Source of the DNA: Pseudomonadota bacterium
GTDB lineage: Bacteria; Pseudomonadota; Gammaproteobacteria; Steroidobacterales; Steroidobacteraceae
NCBI GenBank assembly: GCA_023423065.1
Contig: JAFAGC010000010.1
Location: forward strand, 1 to 64,000
Direction: 5' to 3'
DNA: 64,000 nt
Made by a program: the position numbers and the translations under genes. The notes under the pieces are model-generated. The model ran no database searches. It had not been told where the DNA came from and was given only the letters and a program-made list of their open reading frames with translations. Within the stretch, counting starts at the first letter, position 1, and each line of letters opens with the position of its first letter. Positions 8,028-14,648 of this stretch are shown piece by piece.

Positions 8028-10051
8028 GCGGCCACCGGGAGAATGAAGGAGAAGCGCGTCCCGGCGCCCGGCCGGCTATCTACTTCGACGTTGCCGCCGA
8101 GACTCATGGCGAGCTCGCGGGCCTGGTAGGCGCCGATACCCATGCCCTTGGAACCCTTGGTGCTGTGGAACGGGCGGAACAGCCAGTGCCGGACGAACTC
8201 GGGATCCATGCCGTCACCGTCGTCGGTGACCGTGACGCGCACCGTTCCCTCGCTGTCCGAAACGTCGACGGTCACCTTGCCCGACTCCGGGGTCGCATCC
8301 TGCGCGTTGCGCAGCACGTGTTCGATCGCGGCGACCAGCTGCTCGCGCTCGGCGTTCACCATGCAAGCGCAGCCCGCTCCGCTCGCGAGCACCGGCTTCG
8401 GCACCCGCGTCTGGCAGCGTTCGATCGCGAGATTCACCAGCTCGACGAGCCGCACCGGCGGCGCCGTCGCCGGCTGCGCGTTGCGGCGGCTGAGCTGTTC
8501 GATGAGCCGGGTCACGCGCTCCGACGTGTTGGCGATCGTCGCGATCGCGTCGTCGATGAACTCCGGGTTGTGCCGGTGTTTCACGGCATTGCCGACCACG
8601 AGCGAAAGCTGCGCGGCGCAATTCTTCAAGTCGTGCATCACGAAGGCCGTGAGCCGGTTGTACGTTTCGAACTGGCTCATTTCCGCCACGCGGCGATCGG
8701 CTTCATGTTGCGCAAGCATGGTCGCAACGTGCTGTCCCATGGTGTGCAGCAGGTCGCGATCCTCGAATTCGAGCTGGAACGGCGGCGGCGGATCGAACAG
8801 CACGAAGAAGCCGATGAGCACGTCGAGCCGGAAGATGGGCGCGACGATGCGCCAGCGCGGCTCGTCGAGCCAGGCCGGCACGGAGACTGCGTCATGACGC
8901 GCCGGCTTGGCGCGGCGCTCGTGCAGGTCGACTATCCAGCGGCGCGAACGCATCAGGTCGATGAGCGGGTCGTCGGAAGCGATCGGCGCGATCTGCGGCA
9001 GGTCCGTGATCGCGAGCGGCCAGCCGGCGTTCGGCACGAAGCGCTTGCCGGCCTCGTCGAGCGTGAACAACACGCCGCCCGGGGAGCCGAGCGTCTGCGC
9101 CACCGCCTGCACGCTCGTCCGCGGCACGTCGGTCGCCTCGCGCTCCGAGAGGGTCTTGCTGAATCGCAGCCACTCGACGCGGTAGTCGTACTTGTTGTGA
9201 TAGAAGTGTTTGCTCACGAACACGCGCAGGTGGCGGCGCATCGCGGCCGAGGTCACCAGGATGACGAGCAGGGCGAACGCGCCGATCAGGAACACGCCGC
9301 GCGCGGTCTCACCCCACGCGCCGCCCACCTGGCGGATCGCGTATCCCGCGAACGACATGAGCAGCAGGTAGCATCCCGTCGCGAGGAACGTGGTCGTGTA
9401 GAAGGTGACCTGGCGCGAGACGAATACCTTCAGATCGACGTTCGGCAGGCGGCGCGCGCCGAGCAGCAACAGCGGCATCATCATGACGTTCGCGAAGCCG
9501 CGCGCGTACCAGCTCACCGCGTCGAATCCATCGCCGGAGAGCATCACCGCCTGCGCGTAGAGGAACAGGTCGTAGGTGAACAACCCGCCGACGCCGATGG
9601 CGAGGAATTTGAGGTTCGCCCGCGCCGTTTCCGGCGCGTTGCGATACACCTGCTCGAGCAGCAGCAGGATCAGCAGCGCCACGCTGAAACCGCCCCCCGC
9701 CATGACCGATTCGATACTCGGCGCGAAGAACACCGCGCCGGCCCACACACCGATCACCGTGTAGCTCACGGGAGCGAAAGCGCGCGGCAGCGACGCGGGC
9801 GCGAGCCCGAGCAACGCGACGAGCCAGGCGAGATCTCGCAGGATTTCGGCGGCGAGGATGACCTCCGGCGGGATCGGCACCTTCGCGTGGTTGAGCGCGA
9901 GCGTCAGCGCCCAGAGCGCCGAGACCGCGATCGCGTACCGCAGCCGGCGGACCGCCGGATCCTTGCGTCCCCGCGCGACGGACAGGAGCACGGTCAGACC
10001 GGCGAAGCCGACGAAAGCCGCGCCGAAACTGGTGAGCCCGAACGTATTCAC
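8024..10051 (-). CDS. prsK: XrtA/PEP-CTERM system histidine kinase PrsK
   Basis: The 675-residue membrane histidine kinase has eight or nine predicted membrane segments in residues 1 to about 270, a GAF-like domain at about 300-455, a dimerisation/phospho-acceptor region with His473 in VMHDLKNCAAQ and a HATPase domain ending DGDGMDPEF, GMGIGAYQ and GTRFSFILP. The phospho-acceptor motif with Lys-Asn after His-Asp is characteristic of the PrsK family. The start is GTG at 10051, 18 bases after the upstream glycosyltransferase. It phosphorylates PrsR; the signal is unknown, and the multi-pass sensor suggests a membrane or envelope cue. Confidence 0.94.
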   Translation of the reverse strand: MNTFGLTSFGAAFVGFAGLTVLLSVARGRKDPAVRRLRYAIAVSALWALTLALNHAKVPIPPEVILAAEILRDLAWLVALLGLAPASLPRAFAPVSYTVIGVWAGAVFFAPSIESVMAGGGFSVALLILLLLEQVYRNAPETARANLKFLAIGVGGLFTYDLFLYAQAVMLSGDGFDAVSWYARGFANVMMMPLLLLGARRLPNVDLKVFVSRQVTFYTTTFLATGCYLLLMSFAGYAIRQVGGAWGETARGVFLIGAFALLVILVTSAAMRRHLRVFVSKHFYHNKYDYRVEWLRFSKTLSEREATDVPRTSVQAVAQTLGSPGGVLFTLDEAGKRFVPNAGWPLAITDLPQIAPIASDDPLIDLMRSRRWIVDLHERRAKPARHDAVSVPAWLDEPRWRIVAPIFRLDVLIGFFVLFDPPPPFQLEFEDRDLLHTMGQHVATMLAQHEADRRVAEMSQFETYNRLTAFVMHDLKNCAAQLSLVVGNAVKHRHNPEFIDDAIATIANTSERVTRLIEQLSRRNAQPATAPPVRLVELVNLAIERCQTRVPKPVLASGAGCACMVNAEREQLVAAIEHVLRNAQDATPESGKVTVDVSDSEGTVRVTVTDDGDGMDPEFVRHWLFRPFHSTKGSKGMGIGAYQARELAMSLGGNVEVDSRPGAGTRFSFILPVAA

Positions 10052-10069
10052 CTAGAGACCGGCGTCCAT

Positions 10070-11473
10070 TCAGCGTCCCCCTTTCCCCAGCAGCACCACC
10101 TCAACGGTCTGCAGGAGAATCATCATGTCGAAGAACAGACTGTGATTCTTTACGTAATAAAGATCGTACTGGAGCTTTTCGATGGCGTCCTTCTCGGATG
10201 AGCCGTACGGATAACAAACCTGCGCCCAGCCGGTGATCCCGGGCTTCGCGCAATGGCGCTCATCGTAGTAAGGAATGGATTCGGCGAGCTGCGCCACGAA
10301 CATCGGCCGTTCCGGCCGCGGGCCCACGAAGCTCATGTCGCCCCGCAGCACGTTGAAGATCTGCGGCAATTCGTCGATGCGCACCTTGCGGATGATCCGG
10401 CCCATCCGGGTGACGCGATCGTCCGAACCGCTGGCCCAGCGCGGCTTGCCGTCCCGCTCGGCGTCGACCCGCATGCTGCGGAATTTGAGCACGTCGAATT
10501 CGTGACCATCGAGGCCGACCCGCCGCTGGCGATAGAAGATCGGCGCGCGCAGGCCGTCCTCGAGCATGATCCCGAGCATGGTCAGCAACATCACCGGCCA
10601 GGTGATGAGCACCAGGCCGACCGAGGCAAGGACGTCGAACGCGCGCTTGTTGGTCTGGCGCAGCGCGTCGCGGCGGAAACCTTCCGAGAAAATGATCCAG
10701 CTCGGATTGAGCACGTCGAGGTGCACGCGACCGGTTTCGCGCTCGAGGAAGTTCACGAGGTCGATGACCTCGACGCCGTTCAGGCGGCAGTCGAGCAGCT
10801 CCCGGACCGGGAATTCGCGACGGCGATCGTCCATGGCGACCACGATCTCGTGCACCTCGAGCTCGCGCGACAGTCGGCGCAGCTCCTGGGCGGAATTCGG
10901 CAGCACCTTCTTGGGATCGACGAGGACTTCCTCGCCCGGCGCGGGCATGTAACCGACGAGCAGGAAGCCGCGCTGGTCCGAGCGCCGCCGCAATTGCAGC
11001 AGGCTCTGCGCCCGCTGGCCGGCGCCGTAAACGAGCACGCGGCGCTTGAACGCGTCCTCGCCGATGAACACGCCCTCGATGATTCGGGCGAGCACGACCA
11101 GCGTGAACGAGACGGCGGCCCATGCGAGCACGCGACCCGGTTCGGGGCGCAACGCGATGAAGAAGAAGGAGACGAAAGCGAAGATGGCCACCGCCAGAAC
11201 GTGCGCGACCATCGCGCGCAACAGCAGGCCGAGCGTGCGCGCGCGCTGACGCGCGCTGTACAGGCCCATCGCGGTCAACGCGAGTCCGCAGCTCAGGACG
11301 TAGATCAGCATCTTCGGCAGCGTCTGCGGCCAGTTCGAGAACAACTGCCGGAACGTCGCACCGTAGAACAGTGTTTCCACGATCAACGGTGCAATGAGGA
11401 TGAGCACGGTCTCGACGACCGCGAGCATCGCGATCGGGAGGTTCTGGTACAGATTGAAGATCCGGACTCTCAT
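10070..11473 (-). CDS. XrtA-system phosphoglycosyl transferase (TIGR03013-type)
   Basis: The 467-residue polyprenyl-phosphate sugar-1-phosphate transferase starts exopolysaccharide repeat units on undecaprenyl phosphate. Residues 1 to about 120 hold four membrane segments, about 120-260 a CoA-binding-like Rossmann domain, and the C-terminal third the bacterial sugar transferase domain with a membrane helix (VLITWPVMLLTMLGIMLE) and motifs KFRSMRVDAE, RIDELPQIFNVLRGDMSFVG, PRPERP and KPGITGWAQV. It is the first gene of the minus-strand locus and faces away from the riboswitch-controlled lipoprotein gene at 11793. The donor sugar cannot be read from sequence. Confidence 0.93.
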   Translation of the reverse strand: MRVRIFNLYQNLPIAMLAVVETVLILIAPLIVETLFYGATFRQLFSNWPQTLPKMLIYVLSCGLALTAMGLYSARQRARTLGLLLRAMVAHVLAVAIFAFVSFFFIALRPEPGRVLAWAAVSFTLVVLARIIEGVFIGEDAFKRRVLVYGAGQRAQSLLQLRRRSDQRGFLLVGYMPAPGEEVLVDPKKVLPNSAQELRRLSRELEVHEIVVAMDDRRREFPVRELLDCRLNGVEVIDLVNFLERETGRVHLDVLNPSWIIFSEGFRRDALRQTNKRAFDVLASVGLVLITWPVMLLTMLGIMLEDGLRAPIFYRQRRVGLDGHEFDVLKFRSMRVDAERDGKPRWASGSDDRVTRMGRIIRKVRIDELPQIFNVLRGDMSFVGPRPERPMFVAQLAESIPYYDERHCAKPGITGWAQVCYPYGSSEKDAIEKLQYDLYYVKNHSLFFDMMILLQTVEVVLLGKGGR

Positions 11474-11710
11474 GGCGTCCGCTCTCGTGCCGGTCCTGAA
11501 ATTTGCGCGATCCGACTACTACTCACGCTGATAGGAAGCGCCGTCGCTCCCTGCGGACATATGTTAATCAACGCGCGCAAACTACTGCCCCGCTTCAACA
11601 AGTCTTGCTCGTGCACCGTTCACGGTCCTGAAAAATGTCTCCGAATACAGACGCTTAGCCGTATTGCTGTACGACATTCGGTTACCTATTCTCTTCGCCA
11701 GCTGATTCCC
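11474..11710. promoter_or_regulatory. Divergent intergenic region, exopolysaccharide locus / riboswitch 1
   Basis: No gene was recognised here. It must hold the minus-strand promoter of the exopolysaccharide locus and the plus-strand promoter of riboswitch 1. A plausible plus-strand sigma-70 promoter is TTGCTG at 11664-11669 and TATTCT at 11687-11692 with a 17-base spacer, predicting a transcript start about 12 bases before the aptamer. This fit is weak and made by eye. No good minus-strand promoter was identified. Confidence 0.35.
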
Positions 11711-11788
11711 GATAAGGGCAAACCCACCGCGAGGTGGGGACGCAAAGCTACCGATCTCGGCCGGATTGCCGAGACAGCGGAGTTGCCA
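11711..11788 (+). ncRNA. Cyclic di-GMP-I (GEMM-I) riboswitch 1
   Basis: The hallmark GEMM-I core is present: GGCAAACC, then P2 helix CCCACC (11723-11728), a GCGA GNRA tetraloop, GGTGGG (11733-11738), the joining GGACGCAAAGC, a P3 helix using CTCGG/CCGAG, and the 3' AGCGGAGTTGCC. The closing helix pairs GGCAA (11717-11721) with TTGCC (11783-11787). A Shine-Dalgarno-like GGAG at 11779-11782 lies inside the 3' aptamer strand and the ATG follows at 11793, only 5 bases after the helix. Ligand binding would therefore be expected to hide the ribosome site. The direction (OFF with c-di-GMP) is inference. Confidence 0.93.
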
Positions 11789-11792
11789 AATC

Positions 11793-12473
11793 ATGCCTAC
11801 GAGTCATTCGCTTGTTGTTCGTACCCGCTCGCACATTGCTGCGATTCTGAGCGCCTTCACACTTTTGGCCCTGGCCGGGTGTGGCGGCGACGATGGCGGA
11901 CCGCCGGCCGCACCTTCCGAAGTCACCGATTCCCCTTCGACGCCGACGATTTCGGGCAGCCCCCCGACGTCCGTCGTGGTCGGCCAGACCTACACCTTCA
12001 CGCCGGGAGCCACCGATCCGAACGGTGATGCACTGACTTTCGAGATCCAGAACCGGCCTGACTGGGCGACGTTCAATACCGCGACCGGAGCTCTGTCCGG
12101 CTCGCCGACCGCTCCCGGGACATATTCCAACGTCACCATCAGTGTCACGGACGGACGGACCCGGGCGTCGCTGCCCGCCTTCTCGATCACCGTGCAGGCG
12201 GTCGCGCAGAGCGGCGGCCAGGCGACGTTGTCCTGGACCGCACCGACGCAGCGCACGGACGACTCCCCGCTCCCCGATCTCGCGGGCTATCGCATCTACT
12301 ACGGCAATTCGCCGGACAACTTCTCGCAAGTCGTGTCGGTGAACAACGCGGGACTGACGACCTACGTCATCGAGAATCTCTCCGAAGGCACCTGGTATTT
12401 CGCGGTGGCCGCGGTGGATTCCGCCGGCACGGAGAGCGGACTGTCGAACAGCGCTTCGAAGACGATTGGTTGA
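11793..12473 (+). CDS. c-di-GMP-controlled Ig/Fn3-domain lipoprotein A
   Basis: The 226-residue protein starts at ATG 11793 directly after riboswitch 1. It has a lipoprotein signal peptide ending in lipobox LAGC, a Gly/Asp/Pro-rich linker, one putative Ig domain (He_PIG type, about residues 45-140; motifs YTFTPGATDPNGD, WATFNTATGALSGSP) and a C-terminal fibronectin type III domain (about 145-225; LSWTAPT, YRIYYG, TWYFAVAAVDSAG). It is probably exposed at the outer membrane or cell surface with an adhesin or matrix-binding role; that role is inferred from domains and c-di-GMP control. It is a shorter paralogue of the protein encoded at 13125, with which it shares both domain types. Confidence 0.88.
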   Translation: MPTSHSLVVRTRSHIAAILSAFTLLALAGCGGDDGGPPAAPSEVTDSPSTPTISGSPPTSVVVGQTYTFTPGATDPNGDALTFEIQNRPDWATFNTATGALSGSPTAPGTYSNVTISVTDGRTRASLPAFSITVQAVAQSGGQATLSWTAPTQRTDDSPLPDLAGYRIYYGNSPDNFSQVVSVNNAGLTTYVIENLSEGTWYFAVAAVDSAGTESGLSNSASKTIG

Positions 12474-12536
12474 TATCGCGGGTTGATGGATCGGGCCAGC
12501 CGTTTGTTCTTGAGTCAGGGCCGGCCGATCCGCGAG

Positions 12537-12612
12537 TGGCGTCCCCAGGGGGATTCGAACCCCCGTTACCGCCGTGAAAGGGCGATGTCCTGGGCCTCTA
12601 GACGATGGGGAC
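12537..12612 (-). tRNA. tRNA-Glu (UUC)
   Basis: The 76-base minus-strand cloverleaf has acceptor GTCCCC/GGGGAC, T-arm GGTTCGAATCC, anticodon loop CTTTCAC giving anticodon TTC, and an encoded CCA at 12537-12539. It is the distal gene of a two-tRNA operon with tRNA-Ala, 22 bases downstream of it. Confidence 0.96.
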
Positions 12613-12634
12613 GCAGCAGATCTTCAAGACGACG

Positions 12635-12710
<76 letters not shown>

Positions 12711-12724
12711 ACGCGAGGCGCGGG

Positions 12725-12753
12725 AAACTACTCACCCGCCGGTAGTATGTCAA
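12725..12753 (-). promoter_or_regulatory. Sigma-70 promoter of the tRNA-Ala/tRNA-Glu operon
   Basis: On the minus strand there is a consensus -35 TTGACA (12753-12748), a 17-base spacer and a -10 TAGTTT (12730-12725), 15 bases before the tRNA-Ala 5' end. The bases after the -10 are GC-rich, as at stable-RNA promoters under stringent control. Confidence 0.75.
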
Positions 12754-12772
12754 GGCGACGATTCTCGTCGCC
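12754..12772. repeat. Perfect hairpin next to the tRNA promoter
   Basis: GGCGACG and CGTCGCC form a perfect 7-bp stem around ATTCT, directly upstream of the tRNA promoter -35 box. There is no T tract on either side. Its function is unknown; it could be a protein site or the remains of a terminator. Confidence 0.4.
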
Positions 12773-12857
12773 AAACATGCTCCCGGACCGGCGATTCGCG
12801 ATTGACCTTATTCGCGAACGACCCCGGCATTCCACTCCGCCATTTCCCCAGTGAAAA

Positions 12858-12879
12858 ACCCAGCGTGTCTCCGCTGGGT
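12858..12879 (-). terminator. Rho-independent terminator (minus strand)
   Basis: A perfect 8-bp stem ACCCAGCG/CGCTGGGT (12858-12865 with 12872-12879) is followed on the minus strand by a run of five T (12858-12854). It would stop antisense or gltX read-through before the tRNA operon. On the plus strand no T tract follows, so transcription into riboswitch 2 is not affected. Confidence 0.65.
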
Positions 12880-12885
12880 AACAGA

Positions 12886-12914
12886 TTGCCGTCGTCTTCC
12901 TCTGACGATTAACT
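12886..12914 (+). promoter_or_regulatory. Possible promoter of riboswitch 2
   Basis: TTGCCG (12886-12891) and TTAACT (12909-12914) are separated by 17 bases, placing a transcript start just before the aptamer at 12924. Both boxes match the sigma-70 consensus only partly. Confidence 0.3.
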
Positions 12915-12923
12915 GGGCGCCAA

Positions 12924-13007
12924 AGCAAAGGCAAACCCATCGCGAGATGGGGACGCAAAGCTTCCGGTCTCGTAAGTCGTCGGCGACACGAGATAGCGGA
13001 GTTGCCG
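12924..13007 (+). ncRNA. Cyclic di-GMP-I (GEMM-I) riboswitch 2
   Basis: The core matches riboswitch 1: GGCAAACC, P2 CCCATC (12936-12941), GCGA tetraloop, GATGGG, GGACGCAAAGC, a P3 helix and 3' ATAGCGGAGTTGCC. The closing helix pairs GGCAA (12930-12934) with TTGCC (13002-13006). The P2 stem differs from riboswitch 1 by compensatory changes (CCCACC/GGTGGG against CCCATC/GATGGG), which supports a conserved RNA fold. It lies about 118 bases before the start codon of the downstream lipoprotein gene, so the expression platform is separate. Confidence 0.93.
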
Positions 13008-13056
13008 GCGAGCGCGTCGTTACGCGTTCTTCGTCGTCATTTCCGTTGTCCGTTCA

Positions 13057-13120
13057 CTAACTACTCACCCTCCGGCGGCGCGCGTTGCCTGCGCAGTACG
13101 CCGCCAAATGGAGTAGTTAG
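13057..13120 (+). promoter_or_regulatory. Shine-Dalgarno-sequestering hairpin, expression platform of riboswitch 2
   Basis: A perfect 10-bp pairing CTAACTACTC (13057-13066) with GAGTAGTTAG (13111-13120) encloses a second stem GGCGGCG (13074-13080) with CGCCGCC (13099-13105). The Shine-Dalgarno GGAG (13110-13113) of the ATG at 13125 is mostly inside the outer stem. The loop carries GTTGCC (13084-13089), identical to the 3' closing strand of the aptamer, so the 5' GGCAA strand could pair with either. The structure is read directly; the switching model is inference. Confidence 0.7.
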
Positions 13121-13124
13121 AATC

Positions 13125-14645
13125 ATGATGAACCTCTTTTCGCGCCCGGCGCCGCGCCTGGCCCTGGTACTCGGCGCGTTCGTCGCGATCGCAGGATGTG
13201 GATCGGACGACAGCTCGGACCTGCCGAACCGCCCGCCGACCATCGGCGGTGTGCCGAACGTCCAGGTGGATGCCGGCGCGGCGTATTCATTCACTCCGCG
13301 CGCGACGGATCCGGACGGCGATACGCTCACCTTCCGCGCCGAGAACCTGCCCGGATGGGCGACGCTGAACACCAGCACCGGCGCGATCACGGGCACACCC
13401 GGCGATACCGACGTCGGCATGTCGGGGATGATCACGCTCGAAGTGACCGACGACGTGGCCGCCGCGCAGCTCGAGCCCTTCCAGATCCAGGTGCGTGCGC
13501 GCACCTCGGGCACCACGCCTCCGCCGCCTTCCACCGTCAACCGCGCGCCGACCATTTCCGGCACGCCGGCAACGACCGTCGTCGCCGGCGGCGCCTATAC
13601 GTTCCAGGCCTCCGCGGCCGACCCGGACGGCGACAGTCTCACTTACAGCATCGAGGGACTGCCGGCCTGGGCAACGTTCGACACCGCGACGGGCCGGCTT
13701 TCCGGCACGCCGGCGATGGGCAACGTGGGCACCTACGACGGCATCGTGATTCGCGTCTCCGACGGGAGCCTGAGCGCCGCGCTGCCGGCGTTCGCGCTGC
13801 AGGTCACGGCGGCGCCGATCGCGAATCGCCCGCCGGCGATCTCCGGCACGCCGCCCGCCAGCGTCGCCGCGGGATCGGCCTATTCGTTCGCGCCGACCGC
13901 GTCCGATCCGGACGGCAACACGCTCACGTTCTCGATTCAGAACCGGCCAAGCTGGGCTTCGTTCGATACGGCGACGGGTCGCCTGACGGGCACGCCGAGC
14001 GACTCGCAGCTCGGGACGTTCGCGAACATCGCGATCAGCGTTTCCGACGGTGCGGCCGCAGTCGCGCTGGCGCCGTTCACGATCACCGTGACGCAGGGCG
14101 CGACCAACCGTCCGCCGGTCATCGGCGGCACGCCGCCGACGTCTGCCACCGTGGGCCAGGCGTACAGCTTCACTCCGACGGCTTCGGATCCCGACGGCAA
14201 CACGCTGACCTTCTCGATCGCCAACGCGCCGGCCTGGGCGACGTTCGACACGTCCACCGGACGCCTCTCCGGCACGCCGACGGCGGCGCACGTGGGCAGC
14301 ACGTCGGGCGTCACGATCACGGCCAATGACGGACGCGCGAGCGCCAGCCTGGCCGCTTTCGCCATCGCGGTCGTTTCTACCGCGAACGGCGCGGTAACGC
14401 TCAGCTGGACCGCGCCGACGGCGAACACCGACGACTCGCCGCTCACGAACCTCGGCGGTTACCGGATCGAGTACGGTCTCGACGAGGACCAGCTCAACCA
14501 GGTCGCCACCGTGAACAATCCGGGCGTGACGACCTACCGCGTGGAGAATCTCGCGGCGGGCACCTGGTACTTCGTCGTTCGGGCGGTGACGACTTCGGGC
14601 GTCGAGAGCGGCAACTCGAACGTCGCGACGCGCACCCTCAACTGA
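13125..14645 (+). CDS. c-di-GMP-controlled multi-Ig/Fn3-domain lipoprotein B
   Basis: The 506-residue protein starts at ATG 13125 (GGAG 11 bases upstream; a second ATG follows immediately). A lipoprotein signal (lipobox IAGC) is followed by four tandem He_PIG-type Ig domains of about 95-100 residues, each with an AYSFTPxASDPDG-like strand and a WATFDTxTGRLSGTP motif, then a C-terminal Fn3 domain (LSWTAPTANTDDSPL, YRIEYG, TWYFVVRAV). It is an enlarged paralogue of lipoprotein A. It is probably a surface or matrix protein; the ligand is unknown. It converges on gltX with 3 bases between stops and is controlled by riboswitch 2 and the downstream hairpin. Confidence 0.88.
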   Translation: MMNLFSRPAPRLALVLGAFVAIAGCGSDDSSDLPNRPPTIGGVPNVQVDAGAAYSFTPRATDPDGDTLTFRAENLPGWATLNTSTGAITGTPGDTDVGMSGMITLEVTDDVAAAQLEPFQIQVRARTSGTTPPPPSTVNRAPTISGTPATTVVAGGAYTFQASAADPDGDSLTYSIEGLPAWATFDTATGRLSGTPAMGNVGTYDGIVIRVSDGSLSAALPAFALQVTAAPIANRPPAISGTPPASVAAGSAYSFAPTASDPDGNTLTFSIQNRPSWASFDTATGRLTGTPSDSQLGTFANIAISVSDGAAAVALAPFTITVTQGATNRPPVIGGTPPTSATVGQAYSFTPTASDPDGNTLTFSIANAPAWATFDTSTGRLSGTPTAAHVGSTSGVTITANDGRASASLAAFAIAVVSTANGAVTLSWTAPTANTDDSPLTNLGGYRIEYGLDEDQLNQVATVNNPGVTTYRVENLAAGTWYFVVRAVTTSGVESGNSNVATRTLN

Positions 14646-14648
14646 CGT

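Noticed and set aside
12726..13066. Repeated ACTACTCACC motif near 12727 and 13061 as a regulatory repeat
   Set aside because: The first copy is part of the tRNA promoter region and the second part of the riboswitch 2 hairpin; the shared bases can be explained by separate functions.
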